Shown: piece by piece, positions 12,590-25,248 of the stretch
Numbering within the stretch: the first letter of the stretch is position 1
Layout of the letters: every line of letters begins with the position of its first letter
Source: Lantana camara
Taxonomy: Eukaryota > Streptophyta > Magnoliopsida > Lamiales > Verbenaceae
DNA: 64,000 bases
Direction: 5' to 3'
Assembly: GCA_037501455.1 (NCBI GenBank)
Contig: CM074860.1
Location: 45,642,501-45,706,500, forward strand
Program-made: the position numbers and the translations under genes
The notes under the pieces: generated by a model
Databases searched by the model: none
The model's input: the letters and a program-made list of their open reading frames with translations, nothing else
What the model was told of the DNA's origin: nothing

Positions 12590-14913
12590 GACACTGAATA
12601 TGCATGTTGAATTAATATGTCAATGCACGTTACCCACTCGGAAATAATATTTCAGCACATTGGAGCAATTAAGTTCAATCAGGGAAATTACATATATGTA
12701 AAGAAATTTAAAATTAAAGTAGCGTATGATGCACGTGCTTATGGATGCATTGAACCTGTCACCGGAGTAATGGAAAATGTTTATATCGACATGAAATTCC
12801 TTGTTTGTTGAATCCGAAGCTTGTCCTGAACTAGTGATCGTTCCTCTTTTCCCACGGTCTTCTGTTCTTCAAATATGTCTAACATTCACTTGAACATTCC
12901 CACGGCTCAGTATTATGATTTCTGAAACCCGAAGTCTTCTATGCTCATGGAATTAACATCTAGCTTACTCTTTAATAGCTGCTCCCCGATTGTTTCCTGA
13001 ATCCTCTTCATAGTTGTCACGTTGATCCAACTCCCTTGTTTACTCTTTAAGAGTTTGAATAATTGAATGAATTCCCTTTTTCCGTTGTTTGCACTCGATC
13101 ACCCAATCTTTACCTAGCAATTCGTCACCTTTCTTTATTGTCTTCATTTATTGCTTCATGTCCTTTAACGCGATCTCTCCACACGACAATTCAGCTTGGA
13201 TCTGGATATGCCCACTACTGAAATCTTTAACATGATTGTCTTTCAATTTCATATTCACTGGAGTGCTGAGCTTCCTTTATCCCTTCCTTAATTGAAATCC
13301 CAAAATTGTCCTTGCGTTAACTGGGGTAACTATATGATCCCTAAACAAGAACTCTTGAATTCCATTTCTGTTCCACTTATAGAATTGATTTCCTGACCCC
13401 TCTCGAACCTTAAGTCTCCAGTTATTCTCCCGATTCACAAAGTTGCCACCGCGATTGAAACCCTTCAAGTCTACTCTTTCACTCTGAATCGGTTATAGAA
13501 CTCCTCTTCTTACTTACCTACTTGTGAGCATATAATTTCCTTCCAAATTCTTTATCATTCGTTACCATTTTTATTTGATACTCCAATCTCCCAATTCTCA
13601 CTCTTGCACGACCCTCTGAATTGAATCCAGAAAATAACTCATTCCACCCGGTTATAGAGTCCTAGGATCTTTACCTTTCATGAATAGATCGTCCAAGGCT
13701 ACTAGCTCGATTTGAATTATCGAAATGATCTTCTTCTCTCACTTGAATTTGCTTCCCAACTAACTAAGTCTCAGTTTAACATCACACCTGAATCTTGAGT
13801 AATTAGTACCCAATCTCCTTCACCTTATCCTCGGATGAAGTAGACTTCCTGGCCCGGTAGACGCGTCATCTTTGATAGTACAAATCTCCCACAGTGCATT
13901 CTTTTATTTCAGATCTCATTCCTTGAATCATAACTCGATGAACTTGCCTTCGAACTTTTTCCATATTTGATCCTTAGTCTAAAATTCCTTGGTAGCACTT
14001 TCTGTGAATTGATGATCCAAGTTGAAAATTCTTAAATTTGAGATGCTTCTACTCGTTGCTCCATATCTTCCAATTCAACCACATCATGGTCGACAATCCT
14101 CTTTTCCCTAGTATTAAACTCCCGGTTAGACATCTACGAAATTCCTTTTTCCTTCCAACCCTTGAACCACTCGCTAATGGCAATCCGGTTATTCTCCCTC
14201 TAATTCATACTTTGCTTCTCTTGAGTACTTTCCTTTACAGTTCCCTACCTGTCAATGTATTCCCTCGACACGACAATTTATCTTAACTCAGAAAATAACC
14301 CTGTCTTACCCAATGTAGAACCCCCCAAACATGTTGGTTTTCCATAACTAATTGTTCGATTCTTTCTGGCTGTCGTGTTAGGAATTTGAATCCAATTGAG
14401 TTAAACCCAAAGACAATTCCCAAACATGTACTTCAAGCGAAAAAACTTAATTGACTTTCTTCCACGCCCTGATTTTAGCCTCAACCTGCACACCCTTCTC
14501 AAATCCTGTAGTAGCCCAAAATTATCGAGCAAGTGGCCGTGGTTTGACATTCTTTCCACAACCTGCAACTCACAACTTTCTTCGAAATAAATGCATGTGG
14601 GTAAGGCATGCTCATGTCACGTAATAGTCACATAATTGATACTCACAATGATAATTTAATATAAATGTAACAAGTAGTGTATCGATGTTTATAAGAAACA
14701 CGTTAAGCACGTAATTTCAAAGAATTCAAGATCAGTTAATTAACAATAAATTGCAGAAATCGATGCAAAGCACAGGTTATCAAGTAATCTAATTAATTCA
14801 GAGAATTCAAATAGATTCAAATAATATGCAAGACCCTCAATCAACAATTAATCCTATGTCGTTCGACTTAGACTTGACACGACACGACACTAGAACCTCG
14901 GTTTTTCAACCGG
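12590..14913 (-). other. element D first interior, non-coding part
   Basis: Contains no recognisable pol domain on either strand. Short open frames (for example 13277-13468 and 14038-14286) have no family match I recognise. Confidence 0.55.
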
Positions 14914-14925
14914 GCTCTGATACCA
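14914..14925 (-). other. primer-binding site, D first interior
   Basis: Minus strand TGGTATCAGAGC, seven bases from the LTR at 14933, followed by a hairpin CGGTT-GAAA-AACCG. Confidence 0.9.
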
Positions 14926-14932
14926 CCTAAGA

Positions 14933-16584
14933 TGTAGCACCCCTATCCGTAGAGATACCACACCCCCGCACTATAGGCCGATCCACATACGAAATGGACA
15001 ATCCGTACATGAACTAACCTATAGCGAACGGGTGACAATAAAAGAAAAGACGAGCTAGGCGGGACTAAACCCCAAAGCAATACAAAACCAGGACATATAA
15101 AATTAAAAGCGGAACCATTAACTCATAAATACATAGAGGTACCATATTTATCAGATAGATACGTATAGATACCAAACTAACTATCAATACATTATCATCT
15201 CTTATACATGATCAAGTATTCAAAATGTGATAACAATAGACATGACATGAGGAGTAGTAAAATATATACAGGCTGGTACACTGATAGACTCGTGACAATG
15301 CAAGATTGGACCAGACTCCCGCCTAGCACGACCGGCTCTCAAGTACCTGAAAAGTGAAGTATCAGTCTACCGAAGACTGAGTGAGGGGCATATATAGCGC
15401 AATCACATGCAAGTTATAACCTCGGGTAAGGTTTTATAATTAAAAGTAATATAAGTTCACAATAACATAAACTCGCCCGAGATTACAACTACCAGTATTA
15501 AGTACTTGTTCGTTTTCATGCAATCAATCAATACATGGCCCCGGCGAGTAAGGGTGGTCTCCAACCGATCTCCCAATGAACATGAACATGCTTGCTTGTT
15601 TAATAGTCACTAGGTGATCATGCAATTCACTTATCGTGCAATCGTGCGATAGGGTACTCATATAACATGTTCATGAAATGACAATCATGCAATAACCCGA
15701 GGCGCACCCGTGGTGCCGGACTCGTCCCCAGTCTCCTTCTTCCTCCGATTTGATGAAGGGATTGCAAGGCCCCAACATCCAATCTCATTGAGCAGAGGGT
15801 ACATGAATCCCTAAGCCCGGAGCTCCTTCCTCCACTAACCTCCTAGTGGATTCAGGGGTGACCCCTAGTGTGGTGAGGATAGCGCCAGAGTTACCCGTCA
15901 GCCCTTGCTTTCCCAGTTGGCTCCAGTCACTACCCTCGGGCCCAAACGTATCCGTCATGCTACTCGCCTAAACATGCATGAAACAATACCTGACTTGCTT
16001 GCTGGCTTGCTTGAACATAACTTGAAATGATCAATGATTTAGAGAAAGTATAACTATAGATACCTTTTTGGCCAAAATATCACATAAAGGGTATACAGGT
16101 TCTATATAACTAACAATTAAACCTCACCTATACCGACAAAGACAAGTAGGCACGACCTACGGGGCTTGCTCCTCGTCCCTACCCTCGTGACCTGTGCAAA
16201 CACGACACTTATACATGAGACATGACCTAAAATGTGACGAACGGCGGAAATGTAACGAGATGACCACGAAAATGCAATGTGGTATGATAACATGTTGTTT
16301 CACATCATATTAGCACATATTACAGCAATTCGGGGTCAAAGAAGTCGTTGGATCGAGGGGCTAAAAATGTAATTTTATGCAGTCACATTTGTTCTGTCAG
16401 CGAGGTGGGAACGGCCGTTCCGGGTTGCCTTTGTAAATGGGAACGGTCGTTCCCATTCCTCCCAAAAACGCACCAACGTTTTCCCCCTTTAAAACGCGCA
16501 GAAGCTGGGAACGGCCCTTCAGGCACAAGGCCAAAATGGGAACGGCCGTTCCCATGCTCGGCCGCCTAAATCATTTGAAAAGGT
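14933..16584 (-). repeat. D LTR 2, part identical to LTR 1/3
   Basis: Follows LTR 1 almost base for base through the fourth palindrome (16538-16553), then leaves it after AAAAGGTG at about 16584. Differences include one fewer CTTG repeat near 15990. Confidence 0.85.
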
Positions 16585-16686
16585 GATCATGCAATTCAAT
16601 TATCGTGCAATCATGCAATAGTGTAATCACTTAGCACGTTCATGGAATGGAGATCATGCAATCACTACATGGCTTGCTTGTAACAT

Positions 16687-16990
16687 GATAGGGTTTATTC
16701 CTCCTGTGATTGGACGGACAATCATTGGCACGAAACCAATCCAGCGCCCTTCACTCAGAAGGACCTGGCCAGGGGAAACATGGGTACACGATAGGGTTTT
16801 GTTCTTCTTGTGGTTGGACGGACAACCACGGGCAGGACCCGTCCAGCGCCCTCACTAAGGAGAACCTGGCCAAGAGAACACACGAACATGGTAGGATATT
16901 GTTCTTCTTGTGATTGGACGGACAATCATTGGCACGAGGACCAATCCAGCGCCCCCACTAAGGAGGACCTGGCCAAGAGAACACACTTGC
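16687..16990 (-). repeat. three tandem units of about 100 bp in D2 LTR
   Basis: Units start near 16687, 16790 and 16890; each contains TTGGACGGACAA-like and CCTGGCCA words. Each holds an inverted repeat at the same place: ATTGG/CCAAT (16724, 16736), ACGGG/CCCGT (16828, 16838), ATTGG/CCAAT (16928, 16941). The arms change together. Confidence 0.8.
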
Positions 16991-17483
16991 TTGCATTCAT
17001 GAACATGGCATGCTTTGATGCGTGAATACTAACATGCTTTACTTGCTCGATTAATGAACAATAATATAACTTGGAACGATAAATGATTTCATAAAAATAT
17101 ACTATAAATACCTTTTGGCTAAAACAGTCACGTAAAGGTTATACGGGTTCTATATAACTAGAAATTAAACCTCACCTGACAGGCGACACACGACTCGTGA
17201 ATGCGTGAACGTGCTCATGATCCATAATCTCCACCCTGGAGAATAACTGGACAAGAAACGAAACAATGTACGTGCATGAGACAACCATTCAAGCAAATTG
17301 TTCATATAATGACGCACGGCACGTTCATACACGAGACATCGAGCAATACACAATGTAGCATGAAAACATATTGTTTCGACATATAATCAATCATATAATA
17401 GCAATTCGGGATCAAATAAGCCATTGGAACGACGTCCCAAAAATCCCATTTTGTGCAGAATGTTTCTGCACTTACAGGGGTAT

Positions 17484-17684
17484 GGGAACGGCCGTTCCAG
17501 GTTTTAATGCAAAATGGGAAGGGCCGTTCCCCCACTCCCGAAACTGCTCCCGAAGATGGGAACGGCCGTTCCGGCTTGCAAGCCAAAATGGGAACGGTCG
17601 TTCCCGTCCTCGCCGCCCTGCAACTATTCAAATCATGGGAACGGCCGTTCCCTGTTTACAAAGGGAACGGGAAGGGCCGTTCCC
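17484..17684 (-). repeat. array of six GGGAACGGCCGTTCCC palindromes (D2)
   Basis: Units start at 17484, 17516, 17558, 17590, 17637 and 17669: steps 32, 42, 32, 47, 32. The three 32-bp pairs are kept although the sequence between pairs has changed length. Confidence 0.85.
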
Positions 17685-17700
17685 GTTTTACAGAAGATGC

Positions 17701-18958
17701 AGCAGAACAGGGGAGAAAACAGGGGAGCACGAAAACACCACAAATCTCCACACCACTCACATATTTCAATCCCAAACATAATAATCCAAAACAAGAAAGT
17801 TCTTTCTCCTACCCTTACTGAATTCCCAAAATACTGCGCAATTCCTGAAGGTTGAAAGACCCACTGAACATTTATCTGCTTGAACTTATCATCATGTTCC
17901 AGTTTCCCAAAATTTTCCAATATCTACTTCACACCTCCTGCTCTTACCAACTCCCGAGTAAATTCTTCTCACAACCCCAAAATTTTCTAAACTCTCAATC
18001 CAAATCAAATTACCCGGTTACCACCATGGTACCCACTGATTCAAAATCTCTTCCTTAAAATTCAAACTGTAGAAATAAGAGCAAAGATTGTGCAGAACAT
18101 CCGAAAAGCCTATGGACAACAAACACTAAATAATGCATGATGGTTAAAGTGCACATGTACGCAGTATACCTATCAACAATTTTGGAATGCAACACGTCGA
18201 ATCAACTATATCACTTTGAAGGTATACATATAAATAAAGGAATATAAGTAACGCGAATAATTTGAATAGCCACTCAAGACATGAAGTAAAAAAAATCCGA
18301 ATATAATTAAATCAAGGTTTATAAATGAGGAACAATTTAATTAACAGTTACAATGCACGTGCTTATGAATGCATTGAAGAACCTGACACCGTAGAAATGT
18401 TGCGCTCGATCCTGGTGTCTATTCTTGGTTAACCGTATTGCAACTTGGTCCAAGCGGTTGATCAGTCTCTTAAGTCTTCAAATCCTCCAGCCTTGATTCA
18501 TACATTTCCAAAACCTGTCACTCACAACTTGCTTTGCAAATAAATGCATGTGGGTGAAGCGTGTTCATGTCACGTAATTGTCACCTAATTAATACCAGCA
18601 AGAATTTAATATATAATGCAACAATTAATTTTACCAATGCTTGGAATATAACACGTCAAGCAAATAATTGATGCTGATAACAAGAATTTAATATAAATTG
18701 AAGCAAGTATTTCATCAATATTTAAAATAAACACGTTGGTCACATAAATTTCCAAACAATTCAAGATCACTCAATGGTAATTAATAGCATGAATTAATAC
18801 AAAGTACAGGCTATCAAGTATTTCAAGTAATTCAAAGAATCCAAGTAGCCAAGTAATTTTCAAATAAAATGCAAGACTCTCAAATTATCAAGTAATTCCT
18901 ATGCCGTACGACCTAGACTTGACACGACACGACACTAGAACCTCGGTTTTTCAACCGG
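17701..18958 (-). other. element D second interior, shortened
   Basis: About 1.2 kb between the diverged LTR and the primer site. Part resembles the primer-site side of the first interior (for example GCACGTGCTTATGAATGCATTGAA near 18355). No purine tract or LTR end is seen at its left side, so a deletion has joined it to the D2 LTR. No coding region is recognised. Confidence 0.55.
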
Positions 18959-18970
18959 GCTCTGATACCA
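18959..18970 (-). other. primer-binding site, D second interior
   Basis: Minus strand TGGTATCAGAGC, seven bases from LTR 3. Confidence 0.9.
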
Positions 18971-18977
18971 CCTAAGA

Positions 18978-21581
18978 TGTAGCACCCCTATCCGTAGAGA
19001 TACCACACTCCCGCACTATAGGCCGATCCACATACGAAATGGACAATCCGTACATGAACTAACCTATAGCGAACGGGTGACAATAAAAGAAAAGACGAGC
19101 TAGGCGGGACTAAACCCCAAAGCAATATAAAACCAGGACATATAAAATTAAAAGCGGAAGCATTAACTCATAAATACATATAGGTACCATATTTATCAAA
19201 TAGATACGTATAGATACCAAACTAACTATCAATACATTATCATCTCTTATACATGATCAAGTATTCAAAATGTGATAACAATAGACATGACATGAGGAGT
19301 AGTAAAATATATACATGCTGGTACACTGATAGACTCGTGACAATGCAAGACTGGACCAGACTCCCGCCTAGCACGACCGGCTCTCAAGTACCTGAAAAGT
19401 GAAGTATCAGTCTACCGAAGACTGAGTGAGGGGCATATATAGCGCAATCACATGCAAGTTATAACCTCGGGTAAGGTTTTATAATTAAAAGTAATATAAG
19501 TTCACAATAACATAAACTCGCCCGAGATTACAACTACCAGTATTAAGTACTTGTTCGTTTTCATGCAATCAATCAATACATGGCCCCGGCGAGTAAGGGT
19601 GGTCTCCAACCGATCTCCCAATAAACATGAACATGCTTGCTTGTTTAATAGTCACTAGGTGATCATGCAATTCACTTATCGTGCAATCGTGCGATAGGGT
19701 ACTCATATAACACGTTCATGAAATGACAATCATGCAATAACCCGAGGCGCACCCGTGGTGCCGGACTCGTCCCCAGTCTCCTTCTTCCTCCGGTTTGATG
19801 AAGGGATTGCAAGGCCCCAACATCCAATCTCATTGAGCAGAGGGTACATGAATCCCTAAGCCCGGAGCTCCTTCCTCCACTAACCTCCTAGTGGATTCAG
19901 GGGTGACCCCTAGTGTGGTGAGGATAGCGCCAGAGTTACCCGTCAGCCCTTGCTTTCCCGGTTGGCTCCAGTCACTACCCTCGGGCCCAAAAGTATCCGT
20001 CATGCTACTCGCCTAAACATGCATGAAACAATACCTGACTTGCTTGCTTGCTTGCTGGCTTGCTTGAACATAACTTGAAATGATCAATGATTTAGAGAAA
20101 GTATAACTATAGATACCTTTTTGGCCAAAATATCACATAAAGGGTATGCAGGTTCTATATAACTAACAATTAAACCTCACCTATATCGACAAAGACAAGT
20201 AGGCACGACCTACGGGGCTTGCTCCTCGTCCCTACCCTCGTGACCTGTGCAAACACGACACTTATACATTAGACATGACCTAAAATGTGACGAACGGCGG
20301 AAATGTAACGAGATGACCACGAAAATGCAATGTGGTATGATAACATGTTGTTTCACATCATATTAGCACATATTACAGCAATTCGGGGTCAAAGAAGTCG
20401 TTGGATCGAGGGGCTAAAAATGTAATTTTATGTAGTCACATTTGTTCTGTCAGTGAGGTGGGAACGACCGTTCCGGGTTGCCTTTGTAAATGGGAACGGT
20501 CGTTCCCATTCCTCCCAAAAACGCACCAACGTTTTCCCCCTTTAAAACGCGCGGAAGCTGGGAACGGCCCTTCCGGCACAAGGCCAAAATGGGAACGGCC
20601 GTTCCCATGCTCGGCCGCCTAAATCATTTAAAAAGGTGGGAACGCCCGTTCCCACTATGCCTTGAGGCTGGGAACGGCCGTTCCCTATTTCTGCAAATAT
20701 GAAGAACAGAGAAAAACAGGGGAGGGTTACGGGAATGATCAACAAAGCAACCAAAAATCCATTTTCAATCAACCAAGTCATGATCTTCTGGAAATGTGAT
20801 GCATACATATACAACAAGTAATAATACTCCTTTAAAACACCTAAACCATGGAAAATCATCAAGAATCAAGATCTCAAGTTCATACTCAAACTTGATCACT
20901 CAAGCTAAATATTCAAGAACTCAAGCTATACTTCATACCATAATTCATGAAATGATCACACAATCATGCTTCCATCTACCAATCATCCATCTAGCATATA
21001 AATCCTAAACCCTAGTTCCTACAAAGATGCTCAAGAGACCATATGTATCCACTTACATGCTTTTGAAGGTAAAGAAATGAATGGAGAAGATGATGATGGA
21101 TGCTTGAGCTCAAAAGCTTGGAGTTCCTTGAATAACTTGGATGATTTGATGAAATCTCTTCTCCCCATTTTCTACATGAAGAACCGAGAGCAAGAAAGAT
21201 GGAGATGTTGGTGAATTTTGAAGCAAGTGATCATGAGAAGCTTGGAGATGCAATATACCGTGATATTTGGGAAATATGTAATATTTGCAATTAAACCCTC
21301 CAAGTTATTTAAGTTAAGCAATTAAGGATATCAAGTTTGGAAAGTGATCACTTTAGTCCTCAAAGGTTTTCATGCAATTCGGTCCCTAAGTTTAAAAGAA
21401 TGAACGTATAGGGCCAAGTTGACAATTAAATCATTTTCGGTAATTAATTCACGAAATAAACATTTTCAAGTTATGAGATAAATTATAAGTTTAATATGAA
21501 TTTCATGAAAGTATTATAAATTTTAATTTATAAAATTATTTTAGACATAAAATATTAATAAATGAAAATCGGGGCGTTACA
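18978..21581 (-). repeat. D LTR 3 (2604 bp, 5' LTR)
   Basis: Same length and features as LTR 1, with only a handful of substitutions seen by eye (for example C to T near 19130 and 20455). Its palindrome array is at 20460-20685. Confidence 0.9.
20460..20685 (-). repeat. array of six palindromes (D LTR 3)
   Basis: Same spacing as 10317-10542, with small arm changes such as GGGAACGACCGTTCC in the first unit. Confidence 0.9.
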
Positions 21582-23868
21582 AAATATGTTTAGGTTGGAT
21601 TCCATCTATTCTCTTGATTTCACCATTTTTTGAGTTTTTGAAGATTTGAAGAAATTCTTGCATGTCTAGGATTTATTTGATTTCTTGCAATCTTGGTGTT
21701 GTAGAATGATTATGCTTGAGTTGTTATGAGGTTTGGAATCAATTTTAGTTGAATTCATGCTAGGATTAGAGATTCACTATTGAAGAGCATGCTTGAACTA
21801 TGAAGCTTTTATGCATATATGTAATTCTTGCTTAAATGATTCCATTCTTGGATTTTATGTTTATATTATGTTCTTATATGATATATGAATGTTTTATGAT
21901 GCTTAATTGAGGTTTTGGAATCTTAATTTCATGTTTTGGGGTGTTTAGAACTCATTCCCGTCGAATTCGTAGTGGCTGTCACGTTTTTTTTAAGTTCTGG
22001 GCAGAATCCACTAGGGTGGATTTTTGCTGTGTAAAAAAATCCATGGGGGTGGATTTGAGGCAGTAGCTTCTGGACAATCCGTGAGGGTGGATTTTTTGTG
22101 AAGGAAAAATCCATGGGGGTGGATTTGAGGCAGTAGCTTCTGGATAATCCGCGAGGGTGGATTTTTTTGTGAAGGAAAATCCATTGGGGTGGATTTTCCC
22201 CAGCCTTGTTTTCTTGACTCGTTTCGCTTGTTTTGACTCTTGTATGTCCTTTTCTTGTTTCTATAATACCTTTAATGAGTTGTGGCCTTATTATATGTGG
22301 TAGAACTTTTTGCATATCACTTGTTATGATCTTGTTGCCTTGATCAAGTTTAAGTTGTCACATTTTGCTAAGTTATACATTTACTTGAACTTGTATGACT
22401 TCCTACGTTATGTGTGACCTTGACATGCTATACATGCTCATGATTAATCCTCACATTTCATTAAGTGCATGATATGACTCCATAAGCATACATAACTCTC
22501 ATAAGTGACTTGTTACTTAAGCCGTGCGTCGTTTACTTGGTTTGGGTCGAGTCTCACCTTTGTTAGTACGTTTGTCTTGTTAGGTGGTGCGTCTCCGGCC
22601 GAGTAGTTCGTTGCTCACGGTCGACCTTCGAGTTCTTGGTAAAGGTGAGGAGTTATATATATGTAAAATGTTTTCAAAACTGTGGACACCTATAGCCTTT
22701 CATATTTGTTAGTTTTGAACTCCCATTTTGAAAACGTATATTTAGGCTTTATAAGCCAAGTTTTGTGAGCTTTGCTCGTATTATGAATATTTGCTTGTGG
22801 AAAACGGTTTACAAGTAAAACTTGAAGTTTTCGTATATGGGATAGATACCCAAAATGGTTTTGAGACTTCCGTTCGAATATTACGTATGTGTGAGTTGTG
22901 TAGCGAGGTTATGTATACCTTGCAAGGACGCTTGCTCGGTTGGATCTTTTGATAGCGCTCGGGGCGGAGTAAGTGGTAAGACCGGGAACGCAAGGGCGGA
23001 CGGTTAAACCCTTACGAAGTACCCACTTTTGGACAAGTTTGCTAAGACTCCGAGGAGGTTTCGGGGTTAAGGTAAGCTTGGGGGAAGGTCGGTTTCATGG
23101 ACCCACTTCTCCATGGTTCTTTTGCGATGTTCGGGGGCTGTACACTCCCGACATCAACGGTGTAAGGAAGGATTGGTTTGATTTCTTTTGGTTTGGGAAG
23201 TAAGGATGGAGTGCTCGTACTCGTCGAGCCGGTGCTTCGGTTCATGATTCGATTTTTCTAAAACTTGCATTGTTTTCCAAAAGAATTCGGATCATGAACA
23301 CCTTTGATTTGAGCATGCATTGACCTCTTATATTTAAACTATGTAACCTTCTTCTCACCGGTTTCATTTGAACTGACCTCCTTTACCTTTCGTGTCCGCA
23401 GGTTGCGTTTTGGAGTCTTGCTAGGCGGTGTCTTGCTTTGAGAGTTGTGTCGAGTTTAGCTTGTACTCATTGTGTCTTTACATACTTCTTATTTATGTCG
23501 CTTATGTTTTTGGATTTATGGATTTAGAATGTATGATGTTATTATGCTAGTTTGGACCGTGTTGGTCACTAGGATGATTTTACATTCCGTATTTTGAGCA
23601 TTACGTGCTGGACCATGACGGTCATCTACTTGTTGAATATATATTTCTCTTAGACCTTGTTGAATGAATTTATGCACTTGATATGTTATGATTTAAGCTT
23701 CCGCATACTTGTGATTGTTTACCCGCTTTGTGAGTCTAGTACCGCCTAGCTAGGATGTCCGTTTGTCACCGCTTGCTTCGTTTTTGCGGGTATATGGATA
23801 GCAATTCTATATACAAGCTAGGACCGTAGCGCGGGATAGGCATGGGATGCCCTTGTAGGGGCGTTACA
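21582..23868 (+). mobile_element. solo LTR C, second segment
   Basis: Resumes after the AAATA duplication (21582-21586) and ends GGGGCGTTACA at 23868. It holds a six-dyad array (22005-22195), donor-like AAAG|GTGAGG at 22645, TATATATATG just after it, acceptor-like CCGCAG|G ending at 23401, and stem arms GCTAGGCGGT (23420-23429) and ACCGCCTAGC (23741-23750). Open frames here are short and show no family. Confidence 0.8.
22005..22195 (+). repeat. array of six AATCC(A)...(T)GGATT dyads (C)
   Basis: Dyads start at 22005, 22038, 22076, 22108, 22146 and 22178: steps 33, 38, 32, 38, 32. Each is 18 bp, with AATCCA or AATCC facing TGGATT or GGATT across six to eight G-rich bases. Same number and pair spacing as in D and E but unrelated sequence. 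Confidence 0.85.
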
Positions 23869-25248
23869 ATCTCTCTCTTTCATTTTAATTTATAAAATTA
23901 ATTCGGAGCTTGAATGTTTATTCATAACTTCACCAATTTTATTTACGATTATTTGTACGCGCTATTTCACTTTGCTACGCGATAAGGATACCCGGTTGTA
24001 TATAGCTTGTGTACAAGACACATTTCTCCCAATCTCCTTTCTCTCTCTCTCTCTCTTCTCTCTCTCCTCTCCCACTCTCTCTCCCGCGGTCACTATGCGC
24101 GGCTTCGGTTACGAGCCCATAACTCGATCGTTTCTCGACGGAATTCAATAAAAGAATAGTCCATTTCGATTATCTCAGCGAGACGTATGCATGAGTACCA
24201 ATTTCACGGCCTAACAACGAACGGTGGTGGAGTTATGGCCGGATTTCAATAGCAGCGGCGAAGCTGTCAGACCGCCGCCACTTCGCCGGCCTTCGCGACG
24301 GTTTTCGGCAATCTTCTTGATGCACGAGCCCCATGCCCAGAAAGTAGACTTCCAGGCGCTTCATTTGACGTCGATGGCGCGGCCATCGAAGCCGCGACTG
24401 CGCCGCACGCGCCGCCTGAAGCTCGCGGCGGTGGCATGAGTTACTGTTGTGGCGCGATTCCGCCGCTTCCGGCGGTATTTTTCGATGGGGCTTGATGATT
24501 TCCAAGGTTGTTCGACCTCCTGAGTTCATTTCCGGCATCAATTTCACCAGATCTTGGCTGTAGGTGGTGGTTCCGGTGACGTGGGCGGCGGCAGAATATT
24601 CGGCGGCCAACTGGGGCCTTTTTCGACCATCTTTTGGCCTAGGGCTCTTCACGAAAGTTGTTCGGAACGATGAGAACTTGTGGCCAGTGATCACGAGACT
24701 CCAGATTTGGCCGATTGACGGTGGATCGCGGTGGCATAGCGGCGGTGTAACGGCGGCGCTAGCTCCGAGGACTTTTCCGGCGAGCTACCTTAGGGCTTTC
24801 GAAGAGCTTGTCATGGGTAAGACAATGCTTCTTTCGGATCGTATTTTGGTTCACCGGTTTGGAAGTAATTTGAGTTTGAAGATTTTAGGGTTTTCGTGTT
24901 CTTAGATCTGAAATTGGAGGAGATTGACTTGGAATTTCCAGAAATTGATCGAGGATTCGGAACGAGCACGAAGACTTCATTCAGGACTGATTTTTCGGGA
25001 TTTTTCAGGCGACCTTCGGCGGCGGTCCGGCCAAATTCCGGCAGCTACAGTGGTGGTGTTCCGGCGGCGTTTGGTCAGAATGTTCGTCTCGTTGTTGTGA
25101 GATTCAACGCCACTTTCCGTTTGTCAATCGGACACTCGATCTATTTATTACGAATTATTTTGCGTAATTGTGATTATTTGAATTAATTGTTTTTAAGTGC
25201 AAATAAATTGGTTATTGTTGGTTTATTGATCGAGATGTATTCCAATCA
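23869..25248 (+). mobile_element. B-host LTR, second segment
   Basis: Continues the B-family LTR after C and stops at AATCA (25244-25248), the target duplication of E. It includes a CT-rich tract (24040-24085) and a GC-rich block (about 24235-25080) corresponding to the reverse complement of 36420-37190 in the B elements. Open frames of 113-153 residues overlap on both strands in that block and are probably composition effects. Confidence 0.8.

Larger units (their letters stand above)
16585..17700 (-). repeat. D LTR 2, diverged right part (sub-family D2)
   Basis: Restarts with GTGATCATGCAATTCA, which in the D LTR belongs about 1 kb earlier (compare 9509). It then runs parallel to the LTR again with many changes: donor-like CAG|GTGAGG near 17172 and a second six-palindrome array at 17484-17684. 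It lacks the outer LTR end GCGTTACA. The join at 16584 is thus a recombination point between two related LTRs. Confidence 0.75.
8835..21581 (-). mobile_element. element D: double retrotransposon LTR-interior-LTR-interior-LTR
   Basis: Three LTRs (8835-11438, 14933 to about 17700, 18978-21581) and two interiors lie between one exact 5-bp duplication, AAATA. The outer LTRs are both 2604 bp and nearly identical. The middle LTR begins as the same family but changes at 16584 into a diverged relative. This is the layout expected from recombination between two related elements. It is non-autonomous; only a broken gag is seen in the first interior. Confidence 0.85.

Noticed and set aside
7973..23868. 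C as a full element with two LTRs
   Set aside because: Only one set of LTR ends, no primer site or interior apart from the inserted D.
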